Part shown: positions 1 through 10,270 of the stretch, piece after piece
Numbering within the stretch: the first letter of the stretch is position 1
How the letters are laid out: each line of letters opens with the position of its first letter
Source of the DNA: Corythucha ciliata
Lineage: Eukaryota; Arthropoda; Insecta; Hemiptera; Tingidae
Direction: 5' to 3'
DNA length: 64,000 nucleotides
Assembly: GCA_038030265.1 (NCBI GenBank)
Contig: CM075938.1
Coordinates: forward strand, 23,599,009 to 23,663,008
The notes under the pieces: model-generated
Told to the model about the DNA's origin: nothing
Seen by the model: the letters and a program-made list of their open reading frames with translations, nothing else
Databases searched by the model: none
Translations under genes and position numbers: made by a program

Positions 1-210
1 CGCTGCTAAAATTGAGAAAATTCGCGGCTTAAGTGGCCGCGGAAGCGCCCATTCGCTGCTGAAACGGAGAAAAACGGTAAACAGCTGATCCATTTGAGAA
101 AATCCGCTAATTCCCGGCTAAAAATTGGGAAAACGCGGTAATTCGCGATTAAAATTGATAAATAATTTGCGACTAAAATTGAGAAAACGCATTTTATGGT
201 TCCTTGGAGG
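1..210. repeat. Degenerate ~30-bp minisatellite array, class A, forward orientation
   Basis: Imperfect units built on a core like GCTAATTCGCGGCTAAAATT followed by GAGAAAA repeat every 28-33 bp up to about position 205. The array is cut by the left window edge. The same unit recurs at 3.92-4.01, 14.52-14.69, 17.02-17.81, 50.2-51.96 and 57.85-58.93 kb, the first and the last two in reverse complement. It has no coding potential; the open frame on the minus strand is a by-product of the repeat. Confidence 0.85.
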
Positions 211-305
211 TAAGTTTGTGACTGAAACTCAGAATAAAATAAACACTGAATCACATTCATGGTAGAACCCCCCCCCCCCCGCTAAGATGAAATACTAGAT
301 CCGCC
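211..305. mobile_element. Terminal segment of an array-bearing repeat element
   Basis: Unique sequence follows the class A array and ends near GATCCGCCACTG. A related segment without an array lies at 61450-61545: both read GAAACT(C/G)AGAATA, then a TGGTAGAACC motif, then AAGATGAAAT and a CCGCCACT end. Read on the other strand the end is CAGTGGCGGATC, a form often seen at ends of DNA transposons in invertebrates. A C13 tract at 268-280 lies inside it. The superfamily is not determined. Confidence 0.5.
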
Positions 306-3160
306 ACTGCTCACAACGTTATATTATTGTTGTCAAAATGGGATCCCCGAACTTGGAATAATGTTTTGAAGGATGTACCCTCCGCCCACCAAGTAAAACA
401 CGCTGCCTCAATCGAAATTTTTTTGCGAAAATGCTCAAAGAAATCTTTTTAGGCGCATAATAAAAAAACGCACGTGTGTGTGTGTATAGGTACGTGGAAC
501 TAGAATAGAAAAGAGTGAGAGAGAGAACATAATGTTAAAATACGACTGTAAAAGGTGGATGAAGGGTGGAATTCCCTTGAATGTCAAATATATTAATGGA
601 ATTCCCTGGAGAAAAAGAAAAAGGGTTTGGGGTTGTGGATATGAAGTGTGGGGTCGGGGTTGCGGGGCCTCGTCGCGAGGTAGTTTCGTGGTTTCTCTTC
701 GAGAGAGAGAGAGAGAGAGAAAAAAAATGACTATCGATTTCACTTGACAAATGCATCTCAAGCCTTGTTGCATACGTTACTCCTTTTCCCGCAACACGCT
801 ACGACTAGTCCACCTCCTAAAATCGATCCAGTCTCGACTTGAATTATGTATGAAATGCCTTTTGATACGCCTTTATATCGTTGTTTGTTAACGACTCACT
901 GCATTATGAACTCACACACCTCTTCCTCCTCCAATCACCCATGCGCCCAAACTTGTTAGCATTGACCACGATCACAATGCGTTATTCCGATAATTTCCAC
1001 TATCTCACTCCCTCGCTTATTATTTTGTGCATGTAATACTTCAAACGACCACAGCGCACATCCCCCGCAAGGAACAACCTTGCCAAACTAACTTTGTGTT
1101 GGAGGGTGTGGGAGTGACTAAAATTTACAAAAAGGGAAAAATGTGAGAGACAAAAGACCGCGGTTAATTAAAACCAAATATCGTGGCTATACACAGAGAA
1201 AACTCAAATAGCCGAAAAGGGGCACAGGTTGGAGGGATGATGCGCTAGAGGAAGTTTCCGAGAGTGGTGAGGCGTGAGTTAAATAACAATGAAAATTTAA
1301 CGTAATTAACCGCTGCGAAAACTGTTTATTCAAGACTTTTTCCAGCGATTGTAAATTTAGAGTTTGAGGCTTTCGTAAACTCGTTAAAATTGGTAATACA
1401 CATAATACGGTGTTTTTCAAAAAGAATCAAACAAACCAGACTGTGGTATGGCACGGCTTAGCAAAACAACTATACATAGGGAGTGTGACAAATAAAAGGG
1501 GGGTGACATTGGTGAGAGGGTTCACATTTTTAGCGCAACGGATCGTGAAAACGCTGCAAATTTTACACGTGGGTTTATTATTCATGAATGTAGACAGAAC
1601 CGGCTTGAAATTACATGAAAATCGACACTCCACACCCCTAGGATCGCAAAACCATTGAAAACCCCCATTTTGGATCCGCTTTTGGCCCATAAAAACCCAG
1701 GGAGTGAATATCAAACTAATCATACGTTAGGACCAACTATAGATCCCACATGGAGTCTATGTGCGAAAGAACGATTTTTTTTCGTGCAATCCTAGGGTAA
1801 GATATGGCCAGGACATGTTAAAACGTGCACAGAAAAAGTTTGAGGCTGGGTTGAACAAATTTTTTCCTGACCGAAAGACATAGGTGTATTGTTCAGAATG
1901 AATAATAAACCAAAAATGAAGAGGATGAGGGGGCAGGGATGAAATTTCGGCTTCTCTTTCAGGTATAAGGAAGCTTCACGTCGAACACCTGTTCCGACTG
2001 CCCTCCTTCCCACGCTTTACGGATAATTGGGAAAACTACTCTTGCCGACCACTACAGCGCAGAAAAGGCTTAACTTTTGGGGCCCTTCTTTGAGAGAAGG
2101 CGCTACTTTCAACACACAACAAGATAAAGTGGGGGGGGGGGGTTCTCTGTGAACATCCCGAAGTGTGCTGGACAACAATGGGGCTGATGGGAAGGGCATC
2201 GTGTTTGTTTAGGACCTTTTTATGCACCTTTCAACAAGCTGATTTAAGTTTTGAAAGGGACCGACGGGAGAAGATTCGTACTACTTTGTTTCAAATTTAA
2301 CTTTCAAGTCTTATGAAGAAAAAAAAAAATAAATAAATCGAGACGACAGGGCAGAAATAATTAGATTTCTTCGGAAAAACCCGTTGCCAACTCTTTCTTT
2401 CAGAATATGCAAGTAACACGGGACGTAAAATGCTCCTCCTCCCCTCCTGCGGAGAATGCTGTGCTCCGCGGGCTTATACGTGTACACATACGCGTCAGCC
2501 CTAACTAAATTATGCCTCGTCCTTTGCAACTGAGGCGCGGGTGGATCTCCGTTCTCCAGCTTTTCCTAGTTTCCTCCCTTCCATGCACCCACATAGCACT
2601 CCTCTATTACCAGAGGCCTGGTACATCCTTTCCCGTACTATGTGTGTATGGTAATTTAATAACTCACTCAATTTACTTTGAGGGAAACTGTTTTGCTCCG
2701 GCTGTTGCTAAGCCGTTTTTAAATAGAATTAAACTGAAATGATATTCATGCTGATGAGGTCCCGGAGGGGGTGGGGGTTCGGGATGTTGGCGAAGAAAGG
2801 GAATTCTCTATGTGGTGTAGAAAGGAATTCCTAGTCACACACTATACTAACAATACCATCCTACCGCCGCCGTTGTATACTCCTTCCGTGCCAGCCTTTC
2901 CAATAATATACCCTTGAAATTCCTTCGAGTTGGAAATTTCCAAGGGGTTCCTGTGAGACTATAAAATTAGTTCACATAATGCAAATTATACACGTAAATA
3001 ATCTAAACGTTTTGAAAACAAAGGCAATTTCGATTCAAACAAAATAAATTTGGAACAGTCAAAAGACTTATTTACAGAATTTCATCCAAACGGTGGAAGC
3101 GGCTCTTGATGGTGTTAACTGATCACGAACAACTTACAACTTATGGGGCAAACATACTAT
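306..3160. other. Non-coding stretch without a recognised gene
   Basis: No recognisable protein, RNA gene or repeat family was seen. It contains a short TG run near 475-486, a (GA)10 tract at 701-721 and a G12 tract at 2131-2142. Open frames here are below 115 codons, overlap on both strands, and resemble no family I know. Confidence 0.5.
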
Positions 3161-3179
3161 TTGGTCGCACAATTTAAAA

Positions 3180-3680
3180 ATTTTCGCTGTCCCGTGAATG
3201 TACACACTCACGGGTGAAGCGCTCTCGCAGCAATCGCGACGGTGTCAGAGGTTCAACGGCACCACAACACACGCCATCACAAAACGGATTCTGACACCGA
3301 TTTTTTTTTTTTTTTTGCAATTTCATCCTATCACATCTACTCAGTGCCCCATCCGATTTGTCTGGCATTGAGATACTCCGGTAACGGACGAGCATCCAAA
3401 TAGTAAGAAATGACCCTCGCCAGACAAGTTCAGATGATCCGATTTCGGGGGACAAATTTTGCAAACTTCGAACGCTGTCGTCCCTCTAGGTCCCACTGAA
3501 ATTGTCTGGCGTTTTTTTTACTAAGGAAACCTCTCTAGGCTATAATGGAGCTATCAAAAAGCCAGACACGAACAAATGATCCGAAAAACGATTTTTTTTT
3601 TTTTTTTTTGCAAACGGCAAGACGCTCTGCTCGGCCTTGTCCCGCTAAAAATTTCTGGTGACGATACAGGCGCTTTTGCT
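3180..3680. repeat. Region of short direct and inverted repeats around two poly-T tracts
   Basis: Two copies of the pattern CGA, then 16-18 T, then GCAA lie at about 3297-3320 and 3589-3613. The heptamer GTCTGGC occurs twice in each orientation nearby (around 3359, 3418, 3501, 3551). A hairpin with CCCGTGA / TCACGGG arms sits near 3193-3216. This looks like a decayed repeat, but no termini could be defined. Confidence 0.3.
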
Positions 3681-3921
3681 AGTGACCATGTAACGTAGTG
3701 ATGATGGTTTCAAGCGTGATCAGATGATACGGATTTTTCATGCGGTGGGCTCCCGCACTATATTTATTTAAATTCATCGACAATTCACTCAATATCACTA
3801 TTTTTCTATACAGAATTTCTAAGTATGAAGATTTGCTACATTTCAAAACCTTTCTTGCACCATTTTCAGGGTAACACAATCGAGGGTGGCGGGGTGGGGG
3901 CATTGCGTCATGCGTGTTGGA

Positions 3922-4010
3922 GTTTGATCTCAATTTCACCTGTGAATTAGCATTTTTCTCAACTTGAAGCCGTGAATTAGCGTTTTCCCCCCATTTCCAA
4001 CCAATCTGAA
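3922..4010. repeat. Class A minisatellite fragment, reverse orientation
   Basis: About three units of the reverse-complement class A motif (CTCAATTT, then GTGAATTAGC) are visible. The fragment abuts the 3' side of the minus-strand LINE, which begins near 4015. Confidence 0.7.
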
Positions 4011-4014
4011 AAGT

Positions 4015-4345
4015 CCCGTATCGGGAATTTAAAACCAGATCCCAATCTTAAGGGGACGCAATAATCCTTCAATAGCCTTCACGAACCTAGCAGACCCAAC
4101 AAGCATCGCCCTCGTTTTGGACTCATTAATTTTAAGGTCATTGTCCTCCAACCATTTGCACAAGCTGGACAAATCACTATTTATTTTGACGCAGCGCTAT
4201 TATACACGCCGGGACAAATGAAAAATACAACTTTATATCATCGGCGAACAAGTGGTACTAACAATACTTAATGGCCGCCCCCCAAGACCAACAAGAAAAT
4301 CAATAACAACAAAGGGCCTAGAATTGACATCTGTGGGACCCCAGC
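4015..4345 (-). pseudogene. LINE RT palm and thumb fragment with intact FADD box
   Basis: Minus-strand pieces read HAGVPQMSILGPLLL (with Q-M where G is usual), then YHLFADDIKLYFSF, whose FADD lies at 4237-4248, then LSSLCKWLEDNDLKINESKT and RAMLVGSARFVKAIEG. These are RT motifs B to E in the right order but in different frames. The element ends abruptly after a KIG segment near 4030. Confidence 0.8.
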
Positions 4346-4370
4346 ATGCAGCCTACAGGTCTTGAACCTC

Positions 4371-4934
4371 CTACCCGCAGCGATACCACCGGACGACCGA
4401 CGCAGAAAATCCCAACTGCACCAGCAGGATTAACCCGTGATTCACTGTGTCGAAAGCCGTTCTCTGGTCTATGACTACGACCAGAGTTAGCATGCCAATA
4501 TCCATTGCCTCTTGGAGATCATGCGTCACCCTGAGGAGCGCCGTCTGAGTAATGTGTCCCCCGTGATCCATTAGGCCCCTCGAATTGAGGAAGCCAACCA
4601 TCACGCAACTTCATGGCCTTTTTAATTTCTTCAGTGAGCCAAGGAGCTGACATAGCTTTTCCCCTGCAGGGCACGACCGTTTCACCACTTCCGGAGCATG
4701 CTTTGTCCATTAAACCGATAAATACCACAAGCTTTTCATCTATACACCCCGCCTCAAAAACCCGGCCCCAATCAGATTTCGGTAGTCCAGTGATAGCACA
4801 TCCAAGTTTATCTGAGCAAGATTCCTAATTTTACGGCGCTCACCACTTTCAATGGGCTTAAGTAAACAACAATCGAGAAGTATGAAATCACGATCAGACA
4901 AACTCAACTCAGGGAAATTTCTACTGTGTATCAT
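4371..4934 (-). pseudogene. LINE ORF2 linker and internally deleted RT fragment
   Basis: Three short frames in order read DRDFILLDCCLLKPI and ERRKIRNLAQINLDVLSL (4934-4740), then VPCRGKAMSAPWLTEEIKKAMKLRDG (4728-4519, written here as two joined motif parts: VPCRGKAMSAP and WLTEEIKKAMKLRDG), then TQTALLRVTHDLQEAM and AFDTVNHGL with LGFSASVVRWY (4604-4371). The last is RT motif A and the following helix. The step from the linker directly to RT motif A implies an internal deletion of the RT finger motifs. The expected aspartate of AFD is kept. Confidence 0.75.
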
Positions 4935-5060
4935 TGTATGAAATGGGTCCCTCCGAAGCCTAGGCCATACTGTCCAACCAGGACCGCATCAAATGTACCA
5001 TCGAAAGAAGGCACCAGAGCCAGATCGAACTCGAAAAACAAGTGCTTCTTGACAGAGGCG

Positions 5061-5335
5061 TCACTCGATTGAATCTCGACTAATTGTAGAATCCGAATTC
5101 ACAGCGAGAAAAAAATGCTCGTATCTGGGTAGAAAAGAAGACAGCACATTCCCGAGTACATTGATAAAAGGAATACGGGGTGGCCTGTAAACTACACCAG
5201 GACAGACGGGTCTCCTGTCTACAGTTATCTCCAAAAACAGATATTCGAGAAGAGTATCCCCGTCCGAATCCGTGAGCAGCCGAAAGGGGCCAAAAGCATC
5301 GCTAACTAGGCAGGATACACCACGTCTCCCCCACG
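5061..5335 (-). pseudogene. LINE ORF2 endonuclease-domain fragment
   Basis: One minus-strand frame reads through about 90 codons with GRRGVSCLVSDAFGPFRLL, then LEYLFLEITV, VVYRPPRIPFINVL and SSFLPRYEHFFLAV, ending at a TGA. This is the middle of an exonuclease/endonuclease/phosphatase domain of a CR1/Jockey-type LINE. VVYRPP is the usual motif before the catalytic GDFN box. That box is degraded here (AVNSD follows), so the nuclease would be inactive. Confidence 0.75.
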
Positions 5336-5527
5336 TCTGCCGATCCTATTATTTCTGAACAAACTGAACCCACAGTTCCCAGCTCATCCCCCCCCCCCCA
5401 CCACAACCCACAATCCCAGTTCCAAGCCCCGAAAAAACTCGCGAAACTTGTTCCAACTTGCTCATCAAGGAATTTGCGTTAAAGTGAAACAATATCAAGC
5501 TTGCTTTACTCATTACACATTGCTAAA

Positions 5528-6425
5528 TCACTCATAAAGAGGACATCCAGACAAACCCCGTAAGCGACATCGACGAGAAAACGCCGAAAACGGCCCAGGA
5601 AGAAAGGAAGAGACGATAGGAGGGGGGAATAGGAAATAATAACGGAAACCAAGAAATAATGACAGCGACAGAAGTAACATTTTTTGATCGGTATATAACA
5701 GTGAATTAACATAAAAAGAGATTGCTATAATAGGCCGAAGACATGCAGATCTGAAGCTCTCCTGACGACGGCGACTCTCCCCCTCCCCCTCCTTCAGACG
5801 AACCATGATCTTCCCGTCGCGGACCCAGACGAAATCGATTAATTTCTTCCAGCGAAGCTCCCTTGCAAGATTGAAAATCTGGCGAAAGTAGGCAGTCAAA
5901 CTCTCGTTCATATAAATTGGATCAGCCCTGTCAGAGAGCACAGCATCCTTCAAACTTCCCCAGATGGTATTCCTTTGTTCGTTTTGACGTGAAAGAGAAA
6001 ATTATGGGGGAAGGACCCTGAGGGCGCTGGTCTGGACCCCACCAGTGGTCGGAACGTGACGCTCTAAATGCACTCGCTACGTCAGCTGGCTCTAGTATCG
6101 CCCCAAGCGCCATTCCAACTTTAACGAGAAGTTCAGGGAGACTCTCTCCTTTTCGCTCCATTGGGACGCCCCTTACATCCTTGACGTTATCCCTAGCTGC
6201 CTGTTCGAGAATGTAATCCTTGACATTCACAGTCCCGAGTTGGTCACGGAGTTCCTTGTTCTCATCTCTCAAAGCGGCAAAATTCTTGTTCATCACTTCG
6301 AACCTCTCTTCCAGGTGGCCAATTCTCTCTGGAAGTAGTCTCAGGTCATCTCGAAGTGCTGCAACCTCCTCTCGCCTCCATCCCGAAGAATGCCGCTGAA
6401 TCACAGAATGCTGCCAGGCGCACAT
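5528..6425 (-). pseudogene. LINE ORF1 remnant: coiled coil plus Baculo_FP-like domain
   Basis: Two overlapping frames together give one ORF1. Frame one (6425-5931, up to 164 residues) has a heptad-rich stretch around LRDENKELRDQL, residues ~20-65, then a conserved-looking RGVPMERKGESLPELL segment and a TSKRTKEYHLGKFEGCCAL end. Frame two (5953-5528) picks up with IYMNESLTAYFRQIF, LAREL and DFVWVRDGKIMVR, the pattern of the C-terminal Baculo_FP-like domain known from ORF1 of arthropod LINEs. A frameshift near 5945 separates the two. After that domain the frame runs into non-homologous sequence. The family role is RNA binding and chaperoning of the LINE transcript. Both open frames may begin at non-ATG codons, so starts are uncertain. 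Confidence 0.8.
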
Positions 6426-6639
6426 TTCAGCCCAATCATTTCATCCAATTTGTTGGGTACTATGTATACGAAAATTAGTACATTCGGATTTTAAAAGTAT
6501 GTAAAGAACAGAACCCGTGACAAAATTATTTCCGGGACGTCCTTGCCCGTGACGCGGGACGTACCTAATTAGTCAAACCGGGACTGTCCCAGCTACCCCG
6601 GCGGTCTCCACATCACGCGTGGGCGGGAGCAGCGTGGTG

Positions 6640-7145
6640 ATGGGCCACACTATAAAACAATTCCGTATAGGTTCCACTGCCTCAAAAAGAAATGTCGCCC
6701 TGTTGACCTATTCAAAACATACTTTCGTGAGGTTGGAGAGCAATTTCAGGAGTCCGGTACTTAATTCAAAAACAAATCTCGCAAGACGGGTCCATTCAAA
6801 ATGAAATGCGCGAAGCTCTCTAGTCCAAAAAAAAAAAAAACACAATTTCACGTGTTTCGCAGCATTAAAAGCTAAATATCGAGCTGCTGACCCATTGAAT
6901 AAAGAAACATCGTGGAGTCAACTCGTTCAAAACCAACTTCGCAGGGCTAGCTCTACGAAAAACAAACTTTGATGGGGCTGGGCTACCTGACAAACACTCG
7001 TTTTGCTGGACAGGTTCACCCTTTTGATCCATTCAAAAAGCAATATTTAGGGGTAAGGCTCATTCAAATACAACTAATTTCGCTGGGTTGACTCATGGCA
7101 AAAATAATTTCGTGGTTTTTGCTCTTTGAACCCAAAATTTCGTAT
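6640..7145. repeat. Degenerate ~31-36-bp minisatellite array, class B, forward orientation
   Basis: Repeated imperfect units have the pattern TTCAAAAACAA, then TTTCGCGGGGCTGG, then CTC(A/G). The spacing between successive TTCAAA words is about 31-36 bp in the better-preserved parts. Reverse-complement copies of a similar unit lie at 14.70-15.06 and 15.95-16.48 kb. A14 at about 6827-6840 interrupts the array. Confidence 0.65.
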
Positions 7146-7209
7146 GATGATTTCTCGGATTGATTTTCCGTTCAGTATGGGTGCCGTGTGGGTTGGGGGG
7201 CATCGGCTC

Positions 7210-8760
7210 GGTGGGGATGGGCAGCCCTATGTATTCTCAAAGACTCAAAGTGGTCTTAAACCTCCTTATGGCTGAAAAAGAATGCTCAGCAGCTGATGAA
7301 GCCTGAAGAAACGGAAAATAAAGAATGGCTTGGGAATGATTCTATGGTGATTCTTGGGAATTCTATAGTCTCTATAGCTCCCCTTAAATCCGCTAATCAC
7401 TCTCCGATCCGAGATCACTCTCTCAGTTCGTCAGAAGAAATTGAATTGAAGGAAGGATCTGCAGCAACACTCACAACAGTTTCGTCGTGTGGGGTTTTGC
7501 CTAAGCGTTCTCACCAAGGGAGAGGGAAAACAAGGGGTCCTGAAATGCATGCGTCCGTGTTGTGAGAGCTGTTGCCTACCTTATGTCGGATTTCTATATA
7601 ATTTTTTGTTTTTCCTTTGCCTCCTCACCTATACCAACATTCAACAAACAACCAGTTCAATTTGAATATTACCAATTTTGACTTCATGCATTCGTCCTGG
7701 AAGTTCACAGTCTTCACAGTCCCAGTTGTTAATGTCATATTGCGGTGCTCAATAATTCGCTTTCAAGCTCAACTAAGAGGCGTGACACACACGCTTAATT
7801 GCATTATTCGCCGATTAGAGTTAAGCATGCATATTCAAGGCGCACTGCTCCGGGGAAAAAACTATCGCTGAAGGGGATGGTGTGATTTCTGTGAGAGAAG
7901 GGGCTAAGGGCCTTCCATTATAACCATGTAGATTAACTGTTAGAGGTAAGTAGGTACATAATACCATCGACCGCGAAACCCCTCCAGTTTCACTCAAATT
8001 TACAACGCATTGTATTACAACGGAGAGATTTTCGTTTTATTGCGAAATAACTCGCTCCCGGTGAGCGAGTAAATAGCGGCAGTGTCGTGATGGGGGAAGG
8101 GGCGTGCCCTTTCCACTGTGGTGCTCATTCGACCGAATTTTAAACGGCTTAACGCATACGCTCCCTCAAACCCTAATTTAATTTGCTCGCCGGGCATATT
8201 CTCGACGTAATTTAAGGGCAGGTGGATAACAGCGAGATTCTCCTACGTTCCATGCAACACGAGTGATTCCTGACTTGCTCGGATTTCACGTGAATTCATT
8301 AAAATATCAATTTATTTTCCGCCTTGCGTCCAAAAATCGAAAATATCTTACGCGCGTGGATCACATTTAGAAAATTAAAAGATAGGAGGAGATAGAAAAT
8401 CAGTTTCCCTCCCCCCTCAAATTTTCTCTCTTCTTCCATCGTTTATGTGTACACTGTAATAATCGACAGATTCCACTAGTAAGATAAAAGTCCATCCCCT
8501 CCTGACTGAGCCCCTTCCCCTTTGTAACGTCTAATTTATGAGAAAACAATTTTTGAATCCTGAAACTAATTATCAAGGTTTTTTTGTCTACTTCGAAGAA
8601 AAAGCGACCTATAATTTGAGGCACGCGAGTTTCACACAGAAATTCCATTGAACCCTCTGAGTAGTAACCACGCGACTCAAAAAAAAAAAAACAAAACCGC
8701 GATTCTCAATATTTCTAGTGTTCTCGAAGCTCATAATAACAAAATTGTTCACTTAGGACC
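7210..8760. other. Non-coding stretch without a recognised gene
   Basis: Open frames of up to about 90 codons (for example 7296-7565) carry no motif I recognise. A small perfect hairpin, ACTCGCTC / GAGCGAGT, lies at 8049-8070. A12 at about 8680-8691 is the only notable simple repeat. Confidence 0.4.
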
Positions 8761-8842
8761 TTAAAGTGCGTTTACACCGAAGTGTCCCGCGATTCTTCTC
8801 TCTGGACCCAAGTGTAAAGTGCCAGAGATACATTTCTTGACT

Positions 8843-8850
8843 GTGTAGAC
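8843..8850. repeat. Left 8-bp target-site duplication of the hAT element
   Basis: GTGTAGAC directly precedes the CAGTGG terminus and is repeated exactly at 10099-10106. Confidence 0.93.
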
Positions 8851-10098
8851 CAGTGGTTCTCAACCTTTTCAAGGTCACTCCCCCCTTGGACTATTAACAT
8901 TTGTTGCGCCTCCACCACCCAATTTCATCGTATTGTGTGTTTTTTTAAAAAACCCCAAACCCACAAACAGCTTCGATTCTGGACAGACCACGAAGCAACC
9001 CAGCGTTTTTGGCCTCTTGCACACTTTTCAGAACGTTTAAAGGCAGTGGTCACATAATCGAAAACTCGTAAGTGCACCGAAGAGCCTCCACGCCCGTGGA
9101 CCACGGTTGATCGCCTTGGAGTCGAGATAATTGACCGAAGTGGCAAGGCCAAACGCTCATTCATGACCACTTTTAGTTTTAAGGGCAATGACAGTGCCCT
9201 TTCGATCATTTTGATCGGGACCCAACTACCAGGACCGTGGAGAGAATATTCGAGCCCAGGGACGAAACTCAATGAGGCCCTTTCACGTGGGTGAGAAAAT
9301 CACCCAGCGCCACCCTCGCTCCTTTCTCGAAAGACCTAAATAAAACCACAGTAAAGCTCCAATCGCAGCCAAGCTCAAAAACCACCAAGAAGGCCCCAAC
9401 ACAGTACAATGACTCCATAGGGCCCAACCATAGCCACGGTTCAACCTCAGCCAAGCTGTAATTGCAGTAGAACCTCCGACGACAGCAATGTCTCAAGCAC
9501 AATGAAGGCCCAGCCACAGTCAAGGTCCAACCACAGCAAAGGTCCAACCACAGCAAAGCTCTAACCATAGCAAAGCTCTAACCATAGCAAAGGTCCAACC
9601 CCTGAAAAGGGCCAACCACTACAGAGGGCCAACCGCAGCAAAGGTCCAACCACTGCAAAGGTCCAACCACAGTAAAGCTCCAACCACAGCAAAGGTTCAA
9701 CCATAGCAAAGGTCTAACCACAGCTAAGCTCCAAGCCACAGTAAAAGCTCCAAACACAAAGAAGACCCAACCACTGCAAATCTCCAACGGCAGTTGAGCT
9801 CCCAGTATAAAGCTATCCCTTTTTTCTTCCTTTTCTTGATTTTTGAAATCCGGGCCCCCAAGAAAAACCGGGCCCGGGGATAAAGGGCCCAGTGCCCCCC
9901 CCCCTCTCGACAGGCTGCCGACTGCATTTCTTAATTGAGTATGGGCTGAGGGACTCAGGGGCAGCGTAAAGAAACAAAAACATAACGTTCCTGAAGTTTC
10001 CGATAAATGTATGGTTGGTCTCAACCTTAAAGGGCATGGGGAAAAGTTCATGCCTCCCCCAGAAATCGCTTGCGCACCCCCCAGGTTGAGAATCACTG
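8851..10098. mobile_element. Non-autonomous hAT transposon, 1,248 bp
   Basis: The left end is CAGTGGTTCTCAACC and the right end is GGTTGAGAATCACTG, its reverse complement with one mismatch. The two are flanked by identical 8-bp duplications GTGTAGAC. An 8-bp TSD with a CAGNGGTTCTCAAC-type TIR is diagnostic of hAT. No transposase is encoded: the interior has a 17-bp minisatellite and short frames created by it. It would have needed a hAT transposase in trans. The insertion interrupts an older repeat, part of which resumes at 10154. Confidence 0.93.
9495..9785. repeat. 17-bp minisatellite inside the hAT element
   Basis: At least thirteen consecutive imperfect units follow the consensus CCAACCACAGCAAAGGT, with variants such as CTAACCATAGCAAAGCT. 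Because 17 is not a multiple of 3, all three minus-strand frames show the same cycling peptide words (WLDLCCG, VVGPL), which explains the open frames there. A diverged array continues leftward to about 9340. Confidence 0.9.
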
Positions 10099-10106
10099 GT
10101 GTAGAC
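10099..10106. repeat. Right 8-bp target-site duplication of the hAT element
   Basis: GTGTAGAC, identical to 8843-8850. Confidence 0.93.
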
Positions 10107-10153
10107 ACTGATAAAAAGGTCTAGAACTTTGTTTTTACACCAATGCGATTTGT

Positions 10154-10260
10154 TAGCGATTTTCATTCAACACACTTCACAAGTGTAGTGCCGCGTCCTC
10201 TCCATAAACATATGTTTCAATTCAGAGATGACGGGTGGAAAAACTTACACCACACTAGTG
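10154..10260. repeat. Interspersed repeat, copy 1 of an inverted pair
   Basis: This segment matches the reverse complement of 29757-29862 with moderate divergence. Shared words include AAACATATGTTT, CTCCATAAAC and ACACTAGTGT / CTCGTGTGGTG. It contains the palindromic words CACAAGTGTAGTG. It lies just outside the hAT insertion and probably belongs to the host repeat that the hAT element interrupted. Confidence 0.7.
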
Positions 10261-10270
10261 TATTGCATTA

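Larger units (their letters stand above)
4015..6430 (-). mobile_element. Decayed CR1/Jockey-like non-LTR retrotransposon (ORF1 plus partial ORF2)
   Basis: Read on the minus strand, the segment gives in order a coiled-coil ORF1 with a Baculo_FP-like end, an apurinic-like endonuclease piece, a linker, and reverse transcriptase pieces including the FADD catalytic box. Many stops and frameshifts interrupt all of them. The N-terminal part of the RT is missing, and the element stops in the RT C-terminal region next to a class A array. It is a dead LINE copy. Clade assignment (CR1 versus Jockey-like) is from the style of the motifs only. Confidence 0.85.

Noticed and set aside
8049..8070. Perfect ACTCGCTC / GAGCGAGT hairpin as a terminator or regulatory site
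   Set aside because: Too short and isolated to assign a role in a eukaryotic non-coding region.
9269..10108. Long overlapping minus-strand frames rich in W, C, G and V
   Set aside because: They cycle through the same peptide words in all frames because they translate the 17-bp minisatellite inside the hAT element.
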